From positions 1-62,320 of the forward strand of contig PYJA01000041.1 of the NCBI GenBank assembly GCA_003635185.1: DNA of 62,320 bases. Direction: 5' to 3'. The notes under the pieces were generated by a model. That model made no database searches. It worked only from the letters and a program-made list of their open reading frames with translations, and was not told the origin of the DNA. Of this stretch, positions 52,266 through 61,376 are shown in pieces. Positions within the stretch are counted from its first letter, which is position 1. The number at the start of each line of letters is the position of its first letter. A program made the position numbers and the translations under genes. Origin of the DNA: Candidatus Poribacteria bacterium (lineage in GTDB: Bacteria > Poribacteria > WGA-4E > WGA-3G).

Positions 52266-52416
52266 GCACTCCAGCGGAGTGCTATGTCTATAGAAAAGCC
52301 AATCTGAAGTTATAGCACTCCAGCGGAGTGCTATGTGATAATCTCACATACCGCTCCGCTGGAGCGGAAACACTGGTTCGGATGATTGCTATAAACATAT
52401 TGCTCCGCTGGAGCAA
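52266..52416. repeat. Cluster of four CTCCAGCGGAG palindromic repeats
   Basis: GCACTCCAGCGGAGTGCTATGT occurs at 52266-52287 and 52315-52336. CCGCTCCGCTGGAGCGG is at 52351-52367 and TTGCTCCGCTGGAGCAA at 52400-52416; these two carry the reverse complement of the core. The region 52159-52524 contains no gene. Confidence 0.85.
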
Positions 52417-52524
52417 AGATGGTGTTTTGGGTTGCGTTGGAACTATTTTTCGTTTAATTGAATCCACGTGATGAACCAATTTTTTATATTGAACTCAAGT
52501 TTATGTATTTGGATGTGCGAAGGT

Positions 52525-52800
52525 ATGAAAGAAAATAAAGACGAACAAGTTACCAGTATATCTCATGCACGAACTCTGGAGGAGATAGTCGACTATTGGG
52601 ATACGCATAGCTTGGCTGACCACTGGGATGAAACGCATGAAGTCCATTTTGAGGTTCGAATGCAGCGAAAGTGCCGTGTAACGCTTACCCCAGAGATCTA
52701 TGAAAAAATTGAGAGACAAGCACTGGAACAGGGTATTTTACCGGAAACTTTGGTTAACTTGTGGTTAGCTGAACGTCTCCACGCGATGGAATCATCGTAG
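52525..52800 (+). CDS. CopG-type antitoxin-like protein, no toxin gene visible
   Basis: The 91-residue product matches the CopG antitoxin family next to BrnT- or RelE-type toxins: TLEEIVDYWDTHSLADHWDE, VHFEVRMQRKCRVTLTPEIY and LEQGILPETLVNLWLAERLH. ATG 52525 is the most likely start; in-frame codons upstream run into the repeats. The partner toxin is absent. It is followed, 72 bp on, by the restriction gene. Confidence 0.85.
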   Translation: MKENKDEQVTSISHARTLEEIVDYWDTHSLADHWDETHEVHFEVRMQRKCRVTLTPEIYEKIERQALEQGILPETLVNLWLAERLHAMESS

Positions 52801-52871
52801 GTGATAGAAGACGTTTAGCGCTGATTTATCAATTTTTTGAGCAAATAGGAAAACTTTTATAAGGAGAATCT

Positions 52872-54995
52872 ATGAAAGCTAAGGAAAAATCTATTCTTAA
52901 ATTTATGAAAGGAACTAAACAGTTTTGTATTCCCATTTTTCAACGTAGGTATAGTTGGGAACAAACAGATTGTGAGCAACTCTGGAAATCCGTTCTGGAT
53001 GCAGGTGAAGATGATATGAGAGAGCAGCATTTTCTGGGATCAATTGTCTACATGGCGCGGGAAGTACAGAACATGGGAAGTGTGCCAAAATATACAGTGA
53101 TTGATGGGCAACAGCGATTAACAACCTTATCACTTTTACTATTAGCACTCAGCCGAGCAATAGACGAAGAAGACGACATCGGTATAACCCCAGAAGAATT
53201 ATCAAATAACTATCTTTTCAACGAAGGGGAGACAGGAGAATTACGCCTTAAACTACTTCTCACTAAGAGTGATAACGAAACCTTTGACTACTTGTTAAAG
53301 ACTATGGAATTTCTACCTGAAAATCCATCACCCTTCTTGGTGAAAAACTACCGATTTTTTGAAAAAACGCTCAAAGATGTTATTAAAGGTAACGTCAAAG
53401 ACGATTTCAACAACCCCAGAGATGTTAGCCTTAAAACCGTGTATACCGGTCTCAAAAAGTTGATGATTGTAGATATCGTTTTGGAAGGAAATGAGAACCA
53501 TCCGCAAAAGATATTTGAGAGTCTTAATTCAACTGGAAAAGATCTCTCGGAAGCGGATAAAATTCGCAACTATGTGCTCCTGCATCAGAAACCTCATATC
53601 CAAGACAGACTGTATAAGGACTATTGGTTTCCTATGGAACAGTATTTTGGCAAAGAGGAATACATCAAACGTTTTGACAGTTTCATGCGAGATTATCTTA
53701 CATTAAAAACTGAGCGGATTCCCGCCCTCAAAGACATTTACGTCAAATTTAAAGCATATCTTCCTGATTATTTGTTCAAGAATCCAGAAAACGCAGAGAA
53801 AATTGTCAGTGAAATTCGCCGCTACGGGAGGTATTACGTTGACATTACACAGAAAGAAGAAGATCCAGAAATTCTGGAGTGTTTAGAAGATATATGGGAA
53901 CTACGTGCCACAGTCATCTACCCATTCTTACTTGAAGTCTATGATTATTATAGACGAGGTGAGATAGAAAAATCAGAAGTAATTGAAACGCTTCAATTAG
54001 TAGAAAGCTACGTCTTTCGACGTTCTATATGCGAATTGCCAGGTAAATTTCTCAATCATACGTTTGTTAAAATTTTGAAAGAGATGTCTAAGAAGAACAT
54101 TAAGGATTATATTAAATCTTTTAATGATACTTTATTGTCTATGCCGTTTATTAGTCGTTTCCCCAAAGATGATGAATTCAAAGAAGCATTGTTGACGAAA
54201 GACATTTATACTGCTCAGTCTGGGCGCGTCTGCAAATATATGCTACGTAAATTGGAGAACTATGGACATAAAGAACCTATCAGTGTTGATGAATTTACGA
54301 TTGAGCATGTAATGCCGCAGAAGCTCAATCAAGCATGGCGATTAGAATTGGGCGTAAACTTTGGCGAAATACATGAGAAATACCTCCACACAATTGGTAA
54401 TCTTACGCTTACTGGTTACAATTCAGAGTATAGCAATTCTCCTTTCAAGGAGAAACGAGATATGGAAAAAGGATTTTGTCAGAGTCACTTATATTTGAAT
54501 GAGAGTCTCTGTAAAACTGAACAATGGAACTTATCTGCTATCCTAACAAGAGCAAAGGAACTTGCAGAGAAAGCTTGCAAAATCTGGATTTATCCCGAAG
54601 GCGACGATGATATATCTATTGAGAAGAACAATAATTTCCCATCTTCTCAACAAAAAATTGCTGCTACAACGAGTGTAACAACAGCGGGATATGGCACATC
54701 TTCAAATTCAACGTCCATGGCTGACTGGTCGGAATGGGAACAAGAATTAGGTTGGATTATCATTGAGATGCTTGAGTATAGAGATCCTGCAGGTTTAATG
54801 ATATTTGAACCAAAGGATATTCAAGATTATTATCCTCGGCTAAGAGAAAAGTGGCCGAATAATAATAGTATAGGCGAAACAGTAAATAAGATGTTAGCAT
54901 CTTTGGTGGATCGTGGAGAACTTGAAAAGCCAAACCGTGGTGAATATAGACTTGTTGAAGGCAAACTATTACACAGCCATTTAAAACACGAATAA
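52872..54995 (+). CDS. GmrSD-type (DUF262/DUF1524) type IV restriction-like protein with C-terminal extension
   Basis: The 707-residue product joins both halves of GmrSD systems. The DUF262 part has IPIFQRRYSW (18-27) and DGQQRLTTL (about 78), a nucleotide-dependent ParB-like fold. The DUF1524 HNH nuclease part has EHVMPQKLN (about 477), HTIGNLTLTGYN (about 506) and NSPFKEKR. Such enzymes cut modified phage DNA. After about residue 600 a Ser/Thr-rich linker leads to a further domain of about 85 residues (WSEWEQELGWIIIEMLEYRD and ETVNKMLASLVDRGELEKPN), which looks like a winged helix. AAGGAG precedes the ATG. It probably acts as a defence gene. Confidence 0.92.
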   Translation: MKAKEKSILKFMKGTKQFCIPIFQRRYSWEQTDCEQLWKSVLDAGEDDMREQHFLGSIVYMAREVQNMGSVPKYTVIDGQQRLTTLSLLLLALSRAIDEEDDIGITPEELSNNYLFNEGETGELRLKLLLTKSDNETFDYLLKTMEFLPENPSPFLVKNYRFFEKTLKDVIKGNVKDDFNNPRDVSLKTVYTGLKKLMIVDIVLEGNENHPQKIFESLNSTGKDLSEADKIRNYVLLHQKPHIQDRLYKDYWFPMEQYFGKEEYIKRFDSFMRDYLTLKTERIPALKDIYVKFKAYLPDYLFKNPENAEKIVSEIRRYGRYYVDITQKEEDPEILECLEDIWELRATVIYPFLLEVYDYYRRGEIEKSEVIETLQLVESYVFRRSICELPGKFLNHTFVKILKEMSKKNIKDYIKSFNDTLLSMPFISRFPKDDEFKEALLTKDIYTAQSGRVCKYMLRKLENYGHKEPISVDEFTIEHVMPQKLNQAWRLELGVNFGEIHEKYLHTIGNLTLTGYNSEYSNSPFKEKRDMEKGFCQSHLYLNESLCKTEQWNLSAILTRAKELAEKACKIWIYPEGDDDISIEKNNNFPSSQQKIAATTSVTTAGYGTSSNSTSMADWSEWEQELGWIIIEMLEYRDPAGLMIFEPKDIQDYYPRLREKWPNNNSIGETVNKMLASLVDRGELEKPNRGEYRLVEGKLLHSHLKHE

Positions 54996-54996
54996 C

Positions 54997-55059
54997 AGAG
55001 AACGAACTTACAAAGAAGGATCAAAGAATTGCAGAGTTGGAAGACAAACTCGCTGAGTA
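54997..55059 (+). pseudogene. Short coiled-coil remnant
   Basis: In a frame directly after the restriction gene the bases encode TENELTKKDQRIAELEDKLA followed by E and TAA, a heptad-like C-terminal tail without a start codon. It looks like the leftover 3' end of another gene. The call rests on translation alone. Confidence 0.35.
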
Positions 55060-55080
55060 AACCAACAAAGGAAACATATC

Positions 55081-57576
55081 ATGCAAGACTATCAACCTAT
55101 CTCTCTTACCGAATTCTGTAATGTCAACGCAGAAATAATCGGTGCAAACACAACACCAACCTTAGGACACCAAACATTTCACGGACTCCCTTTCCACATC
55201 TCCGAAGGCGAAAAATGTTTCTTAGGTTTCGGTGAAAGTGTCCGGACAGAACCAATCCAAATACCAATTAATTCTAATCCAAAACGAGTTATCATAGCAC
55301 ATCGGCTGCTGGAGTCCCGCATCCATGAAGGCGAACCGATCGGAAAACTGATCGTCGACTATGTTTTTCACTATGCAAATGGTGAAAAGGAAAGTGTGCC
55401 AATTCGCGAACGGTTTGAGATCGGTAGTGTGCCGCAAGGATGGGGACAACAAACCTTCATCGCTGTGCCTGATACAAAGGAAAGTTTGCATGCTCGCCAT
55501 CAAGGACCTTGGGGTTCAGCGGGCAACCGTCAAACAGAGGCGATGCAATGTGTTCCGCGCAATTATTACCTTTATATATGGAATAATCCCAATCCCGATA
55601 AAGAAATTGCCTCTATAGAAATTCGTCCACAAGAACGTAAGTTTATTGTCGCAGCAATCACACTCGGTTACCTTGACGAAGACCCAATCCCACGACATCC
55701 GAACCGTGAGGTTAAAATCACACTGCCACAGGCAGAAGACGCTGACAAACCGTTTGACATGGAGGTCAATGTTGACCGTGGCACTGCTACCTATCCGTAT
55801 TCGTTGCCAGAAAACCCAGCCGATGCGTTTATCAATGACGACTTCAAAGGATGGGGAGAATCGCAAAATAACAGAAGTAGTCCCGCATACACAGAGATAT
55901 CCGCGACACCATCCGCAACCGTTGAGGTCAAAAATCAAGGTGAAACGCTTGGCTCAGTCAATTGGGGTGAACTCCAAGAAAAGGGAAATGTCCAACCGAA
56001 TGAACGCGTCAAGGTGGAAGTTATTGACACAGGCAGAAACTGGGTGCATACCACTGTGATTGACGAAGACACCAATAAGCCCGTGCCGTGTCGTATTCAC
56101 TTCCGTTCTCCGCACGGTGTGCCGTACGCCCCGCATGGACACCACGCGCATGTCAATTCAAACATGGGCACATGGCACGTAGATATCGGTGGCGATGTGC
56201 GGTTAGGTCAGATTAGTTATGCCTATATTGATGGCACTTGTCAAGGATGGCTACCTCGCGGGGAGGTTATTGTTGATGTTGCACGTGGCTTTGAATATAC
56301 ACCTTTGCGAACAACCGTCAACATAAAACCCGGACAACGTGAGTTGACGCTACGGATAAAGCGGTGGTGCGATATGAACGCTGAACGTTATTTCAGCGGT
56401 GATACGCACGTTCACTTTTTATCTACACAAGGCGCACATACCGAAGCACAAGGCGAAGACCTTGGCGTTGTCAACCTTCTTCTTTCGCAGTGGGGACATC
56501 TCTTCACGAATACGGAAGAATTCATCGGAAGACCCACCGTGTCTGCTGATGGCAAAAGCATCGTCTACGCAACACAGGAGAACAGACAACATGTACTTGG
56601 TCACCTCACACTACTTGGTTTAAAAGAACAGGTTTCTCCCTGGTGTTCTGATGGACCGGGCGAAGCGGAGCTTGGCGGAAACTTAGAGGTAACGCTCTCA
56701 CATTGGGCAGATGCGTGTCATGCACAGGGAGGCACTGTCGTTTTACCGCACATTCCAAATCCGAATTGTGAACCGGCAACACTCATTGCCACTGGGCGCG
56801 TTGACGCAGTCGAGTATCTCACTAACGCGATGTATGGACACATTGAATACTACCGTTATCTCAACTGTGGGTATAAACTACCCCTTGTCGGTGGCACAGA
56901 TAAGATGACAGCGGATGTGCCGGTAGGTGTTTATCGCACGTATGTTCATATCCCCGAAAATGAAGAATTCAACTACGACAACTGGTGCAAATACATGAGT
57001 GCTGGCAACACGTTCCTCAGCGGCGGTCCGATGATCCGACTTACCGTAAATGGACAACCAATCGGCAGTACCATCAACCTACCGGGCAACGGCGGCACTG
57101 TTGAAGTAGAAGCATCTGCGAATTCTATTTTCCCAATTCATACTTTGCAGATTGTGCAAGCGGGACAGGTAGTCACCTCTACAGAAGAAAACAACGGGTC
57201 GCATCAATTACACCTCAAAGCGAATCTAAAGGTGGATAAGCATTCGTGGATTGCTGCTCGGTGTGGCGGACCAAACTATGCGCAAGCAGTTCCACATCAC
57301 GATGGATGGCGGCGCGGTATCATTGCACATACTTCTCCGATTTACATCGCTGTCGGCGGCGAGTGGTGGATGTTTGATCCAGAAACGGCAAACTATATGT
57401 TGACCTTGATTGAAGGTGGATTATCCTATATTCAGCAATCGACACGACACTATGAACCCGGAACGACAACACATCATCATGGTGAAGATGACCATATAGC
57501 GTATCTCTCTCGTCCGTTCCAAGAAGCACGCGAAGCGATACACCGTCGGATGCATCAATTAGGTATTCCGCATTAG
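55081..57576 (+). CDS. CehA/McbA-family metallohydrolase
   Basis: The 831-residue product has the PHP-like domain of CehA/McbA proteins: the metal motif GDTHVHFLSTQGAH (about residues 440-453), then GGTVVLPHIPNPN and VGGTDKM. Beta-sandwich domains precede it (PVPCRIHFRSPHGVPYAPHG). CehA and McbA cleave carbaryl-type carbamates, but the family is broad, including phosphoesterases. No signal peptide is seen. It starts 85 bp after the restriction gene. The C-terminus is rich in His (TTHHHGEDDH), maybe a further metal site. Confidence 0.85.
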   Translation: MQDYQPISLTEFCNVNAEIIGANTTPTLGHQTFHGLPFHISEGEKCFLGFGESVRTEPIQIPINSNPKRVIIAHRLLESRIHEGEPIGKLIVDYVFHYANGEKESVPIRERFEIGSVPQGWGQQTFIAVPDTKESLHARHQGPWGSAGNRQTEAMQCVPRNYYLYIWNNPNPDKEIASIEIRPQERKFIVAAITLGYLDEDPIPRHPNREVKITLPQAEDADKPFDMEVNVDRGTATYPYSLPENPADAFINDDFKGWGESQNNRSSPAYTEISATPSATVEVKNQGETLGSVNWGELQEKGNVQPNERVKVEVIDTGRNWVHTTVIDEDTNKPVPCRIHFRSPHGVPYAPHGHHAHVNSNMGTWHVDIGGDVRLGQISYAYIDGTCQGWLPRGEVIVDVARGFEYTPLRTTVNIKPGQRELTLRIKRWCDMNAERYFSGDTHVHFLSTQGAHTEAQGEDLGVVNLLLSQWGHLFTNTEEFIGRPTVSADGKSIVYATQENRQHVLGHLTLLGLKEQVSPWCSDGPGEAELGGNLEVTLSHWADACHAQGGTVVLPHIPNPNCEPATLIATGRVDAVEYLTNAMYGHIEYYRYLNCGYKLPLVGGTDKMTADVPVGVYRTYVHIPENEEFNYDNWCKYMSAGNTFLSGGPMIRLTVNGQPIGSTINLPGNGGTVEVEASANSIFPIHTLQIVQAGQVVTSTEENNGSHQLHLKANLKVDKHSWIAARCGGPNYAQAVPHHDGWRRGIIAHTSPIYIAVGGEWWMFDPETANYMLTLIEGGLSYIQQSTRHYEPGTTTHHHGEDDHIAYLSRPFQEAREAIHRRMHQLGIPH

Positions 57577-57676
57577 TTGTATTTGCCCTTCGGTTTACGG
57601 CACACCAAATCAACGTTGAATGCGCGTGTGGCATTCAGCGGAGTGTGCCTACTACTTTTAAGTTTAAGGAGTAAAA

Positions 57677-58651
57677 ATGCCAAAAGAATTAGTAGCGATT
57701 GCCCCGCGGCAACCTGTTTTAAGAGAATATGAAGATGGTCCTGTCCCAGCAGATAGTGTTCGCGTTCAAGTTGAATTCGGCGCGCCCAAACGCGGCACCG
57801 AACTAACGGCATATTATGGATACAACAACCCAAATTTTCCACTGAGACTTGGAAATATGTGTGTCGGAAAAATCGTTAAAATTGGCGATGGTGTGGAAGG
57901 CTTTGAGATTGGCGAACGGGTTGCTAATCACGGACACCTCAAGGAGACGCACACGTGGCGCGCGGGGAGTGTCCTCAAAATGCCCAACCACATGACGTGG
58001 AAAGAGGCAGTCTGCTATGATCCAGCGCACTTCGCAATGTCCGCAATTCGCGATGGAAAAGTCCGCGTTGGCGAGCGGGTTGCGGTCTTTGGACTTGGTG
58101 CTATTGGGTTGATGACAGTGCAGATGGCACGGATTGCGGGAGCTGACTTTATTGCTGCCGTAGACCCACTTCAAAAACGGCGAAAAGTTGCTGAAAAGAC
58201 TGGAGCGGAGCTTGTCATTGACCCAACTGCCTGCAATGTCGGCGAAGTACTCAAAGATGCGACTGGCGGACTTGGCGTTGATGTGGCTGTAGAAACGAGC
58301 GCAGTTTACAAAGCACTTGATGATGCACTTCGCAGCGTCACTTTTGAAGGAACAATCGTCTATGCTGGACGCGCGAAAGAATGTACTGGCGGGCTTGACC
58401 TCGGGGCTGTCGCGCATGTCAACATTCCGAACATCATCTTTGCACGTGCCAACAGCGACCCAAATCGTGATCATCCACGTTGGGATTTCCGACGTATCGT
58501 TGATACCTGTTGGAAGTGGCTTGTTGAAGGACGATTTGAATGTGAAGATATTGTTGATCCCGTTGTGCCGTTTGAAGATTCAGTTGAGGCTTACATTGAG
58601 ATGGACAACCATCCTGAACGTAGTGTCAAATTGGGGGTCTCTTTCCAATAG
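57677..58651 (+). CDS. Zinc-type alcohol dehydrogenase-like protein (MDR superfamily)
   Basis: The 324-residue product is a paralogue of the 14700 gene: same start (MPKELVAIAPRQPVLREYED), LGNMCVGKIVKIGDGVEGFE, CYDPAHFAMSAIRDGKVRVG and GLGAIGLMTVQMARIAGA for NAD(P). It lacks a short insertion of about 18 residues found in the first copy near residue 50. TAAGGAG lies before the ATG. Zinc ligands are not obvious. Confidence 0.92.
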   Translation: MPKELVAIAPRQPVLREYEDGPVPADSVRVQVEFGAPKRGTELTAYYGYNNPNFPLRLGNMCVGKIVKIGDGVEGFEIGERVANHGHLKETHTWRAGSVLKMPNHMTWKEAVCYDPAHFAMSAIRDGKVRVGERVAVFGLGAIGLMTVQMARIAGADFIAAVDPLQKRRKVAEKTGAELVIDPTACNVGEVLKDATGGLGVDVAVETSAVYKALDDALRSVTFEGTIVYAGRAKECTGGLDLGAVAHVNIPNIIFARANSDPNRDHPRWDFRRIVDTCWKWLVEGRFECEDIVDPVVPFEDSVEAYIEMDNHPERSVKLGVSFQ

Positions 58652-58712
58652 CGACAGCAAACTTAAAAGGCATGCCTCTGTACCTCTGCTACACTCTAAC
58701 AAGGAGGATAAA

Positions 58713-61376
58713 ATGAGAATTTTCTTATCCGTATGCTGTGTGATTTTAGTCTTAACATCTTGTCATTTAACCGATGATCCTGCAGATAAAGCGGTACTTT
58801 CGGGGAAGGTGGAACGAAACCTTACCGTCACAACTGGAAGAGAATATGGCACAGGATTTGGTGAGGATTATGGAGAAGGAACAGGCTATATCCAAAAAAC
58901 AGATTCATTTTTGACCCTAAGAGTACCTTACTTCAGTTCAACTATTGACACTCCCCGAACAATGCGGACGATATTGGACAGTTTTGAAGGAGAACTATTT
59001 CAAGACACATTTACTATTGGAAATACATGGGAGCAAAGCGGCTATCGTGGTGGGACAGAACAGGTGACCCTTGAGGGATATGAAAATGTGAAAATATCTG
59101 ATAAGGTGTTTCTTAAATGCTTGAAGCATAAAACTGTGATCACAGATGCTAATTGGGAACACTACTCCGAATTAGAAAAATCTCTCATCAACGGAACACG
59201 TTATCTCTGGTTTTCGCCAGGGGTTGGTGTAGTGAAGTTACGATATGAACACTCAAATGGTGTTATCACAGAAGGAGAATTAATTGACAGTAAAACTCCA
59301 GTTAAAAACGGCGAGTTATTTCCTATAGATGTAGGAAATTCTTGGACTTATAAGTGGAAAAATGACTTTGAGAATTTAACCTTGATTGAAAAGATCAAAG
59401 TTTTTAGGAACAAACAAAGTGCAGGCGGTCTTGGATTCAATACAATTGCTACTACCGAAAACGGAAAAAAGATGATGGATGGCAATTTTTACTTTTATCC
59501 TGAAAAACATCCATTATTAAAAACTCTGGGGGCAGGTTACTCTTCTACTGGTCGTGAAACGCCAGAAGGGCCCACAAGCATATTTTCAGATAATATTGCA
59601 GGCCATTGGCCAGAATTATTCCAGTTTCCATTGGCAATTGGAAAAACGTGGAACAAAGAAGGTTTATGGAACTCACAGGTACAGACAACCATTGAAAATT
59701 ACGAATCAGTTGAAATATCGCTTGGCACGTTCAAGGATTGTTTGAAACTTAAATCCGTTTTTACGGGTGCAACAACAGAATCCGATGCATCAACGTATAC
59801 ACTTGAAAGAATTCCCTTAATTAATGGGACGCGATATCTGTGGTTTGCGAAAGGTGTTGGACTTGTGAAAATGCGCTACGAACATTCAAACGGCGTTATC
59901 ACCGAAGCTGAATTAATCGATTACGAGGTGCCTGGAGGAAGTACAGACTATTTGCCTTTGAATACAGGGATTACGTGGACTTATAAGTGGAAAAATGATT
60001 ACCAACCCAGTCCAATGATTGAGAAGGTTGTTCTCAGTGACCCTGAAATCCGTCCTGAAACACCTCTTAAAGAGGCTTCCTATGTCGTCACAATAGAAGA
60101 TGCAAATAAACCAGGAGAGATGGCGATTGATTTCACATTGACTCCAGAAACCCCGAGTTTAGAAAAAATGCAATTGCGTCTTGATGGTGATAGTGATTAC
60201 ATACCTCAACATGGTCAGTATATTCCTGAAGATGACGAACATTACGACTTAGACCGCTCCCGTCAGTATGCAATTCGTGGTGTAAACATTGAGGGACGTT
60301 GGACGCGTCAACCCCGTTTTAATGATAGCTTCTACCCTACTTGGAAAATTGAATTTTCAAAACATGAAAGAAAATTTCCGATAACTTTAAACTACGAAAT
60401 ATCACAAAAATACGCTGAAGATTACAAGGCTTTCCAAACTGAACGGTACGGACATGGTTCATATTCAAAGACACGCCCCTATTTCCGAGATGACTGCATG
60501 CTTTGGTCAAGTGGTGATTTATTTATTGTTGGTGGAAAAAACGACAATATTGATGTAGAATTCAAGCTTCCTGAAGGTTGGAAAGTATTAGCACCTTGGA
60601 AACGAATCGGTATTATGGGACATCGGTTCTCTGTTGAAAATCAAGAAGAATTAACGATGAACTATTTACTGATAGGAGAACACGTTGAAGTTGTAGCACA
60701 ATCAGACAAGACTGAGGTTGTGATTGGCATAGGAGGCAGCCTAAAAGCCTCAAAAGATGAAATGCAGCGTACCGTCGAGAGATTTCTTCACGCTTATACA
60801 AAAGTTTTCAAAGGCGGCCCCGACGGTCGCGTGGTATTTATCGTAAATCCGTATGAAGGAGAAGGCGAAAAACGGATGAAAGGGCATGGTCGCAGGCACA
60901 GTGTTAGTATCTTAATGGATGATACTTTAGATCCGATGACAAAACATGAGTGGGGACCTTTCCTTGCGCACGAAGTGTTCCATATATGGAATGGACTTAC
61001 CGCTCTTAACCGATTCACATCAAAGGAAAGATGGTTCGCTGAAGGTGTAACGAATTACTATTCTGACATTACTTCAAAACAGCTTGGTTATCTATCTGAA
61101 ATCCAGTACTTTGAGCGACTTGAAGAAGCTTGCGAAGATTATCTTGCTGTTTCTCACGAATATGCAATCGGTGATGATTTTAGGGATAGCCGTCTACTAT
61201 ATGAAGGTGGAAGTCTTGTTGCAGCTTCATTAGACTTACAAATACGCCACCTTACGAAAAACAGGAAAAATTTCAATAACGTTATGCAGCAGATGTATCG
61301 GAAGTTTCCGGACAATTCTATAGAGGCTCATGTCGAGATTGAATGCATTTCTATGCTTGAACGAGTTCTGATATAA
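58713..61376 (+). CDS. M61-like metallopeptidase lipoprotein, C-terminus altered by IS insertion
   Basis: ATG 58713 follows AAGGAGG; the frame is open back into the dehydrogenase gene but without a site. The 887-residue product has a lipoprotein signal (VCCVILVLTSC). A domain is then present twice in tandem (about 100-225 and 305-435): LINGTRYLWFSPGVGVVKLR with YEHSNGVITE, and LINGTRYLWFAKGVGLVKMR with the same. The C-terminal part is gluzincin: HEVFHIWNG (about 752) and the third zinc ligand Glu in WFAEGVTNYY, as in family M61. The last 17 codons lie in the terminal repeat of the following IS element, so the native C-terminus is lost. Confidence 0.88.
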   Translation: MRIFLSVCCVILVLTSCHLTDDPADKAVLSGKVERNLTVTTGREYGTGFGEDYGEGTGYIQKTDSFLTLRVPYFSSTIDTPRTMRTILDSFEGELFQDTFTIGNTWEQSGYRGGTEQVTLEGYENVKISDKVFLKCLKHKTVITDANWEHYSELEKSLINGTRYLWFSPGVGVVKLRYEHSNGVITEGELIDSKTPVKNGELFPIDVGNSWTYKWKNDFENLTLIEKIKVFRNKQSAGGLGFNTIATTENGKKMMDGNFYFYPEKHPLLKTLGAGYSSTGRETPEGPTSIFSDNIAGHWPELFQFPLAIGKTWNKEGLWNSQVQTTIENYESVEISLGTFKDCLKLKSVFTGATTESDASTYTLERIPLINGTRYLWFAKGVGLVKMRYEHSNGVITEAELIDYEVPGGSTDYLPLNTGITWTYKWKNDYQPSPMIEKVVLSDPEIRPETPLKEASYVVTIEDANKPGEMAIDFTLTPETPSLEKMQLRLDGDSDYIPQHGQYIPEDDEHYDLDRSRQYAIRGVNIEGRWTRQPRFNDSFYPTWKIEFSKHERKFPITLNYEISQKYAEDYKAFQTERYGHGSYSKTRPYFRDDCMLWSSGDLFIVGGKNDNIDVEFKLPEGWKVLAPWKRIGIMGHRFSVENQEELTMNYLLIGEHVEVVAQSDKTEVVIGIGGSLKASKDEMQRTVERFLHAYTKVFKGGPDGRVVFIVNPYEGEGEKRMKGHGRRHSVSILMDDTLDPMTKHEWGPFLAHEVFHIWNGLTALNRFTSKERWFAEGVTNYYSDITSKQLGYLSEIQYFERLEEACEDYLAVSHEYAIGDDFRDSRLLYEGGSLVAASLDLQIRHLTKNRKNFNNVMQQMYRKFPDNSIEAHVEIECISMLERVLI

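Noticed and set aside
52266-52416. CRISPR array
   Set aside because: The four repeats are palindromic, face both ways, have irregular spacing and no cas genes nearby.
58317-58712. N-terminal extension of the M61-like lipoprotein gene back into the dehydrogenase gene
   Set aside because: The ATG at 58713 has AAGGAGG and begins a proper lipoprotein signal; the extension is out-of-frame dehydrogenase sequence.
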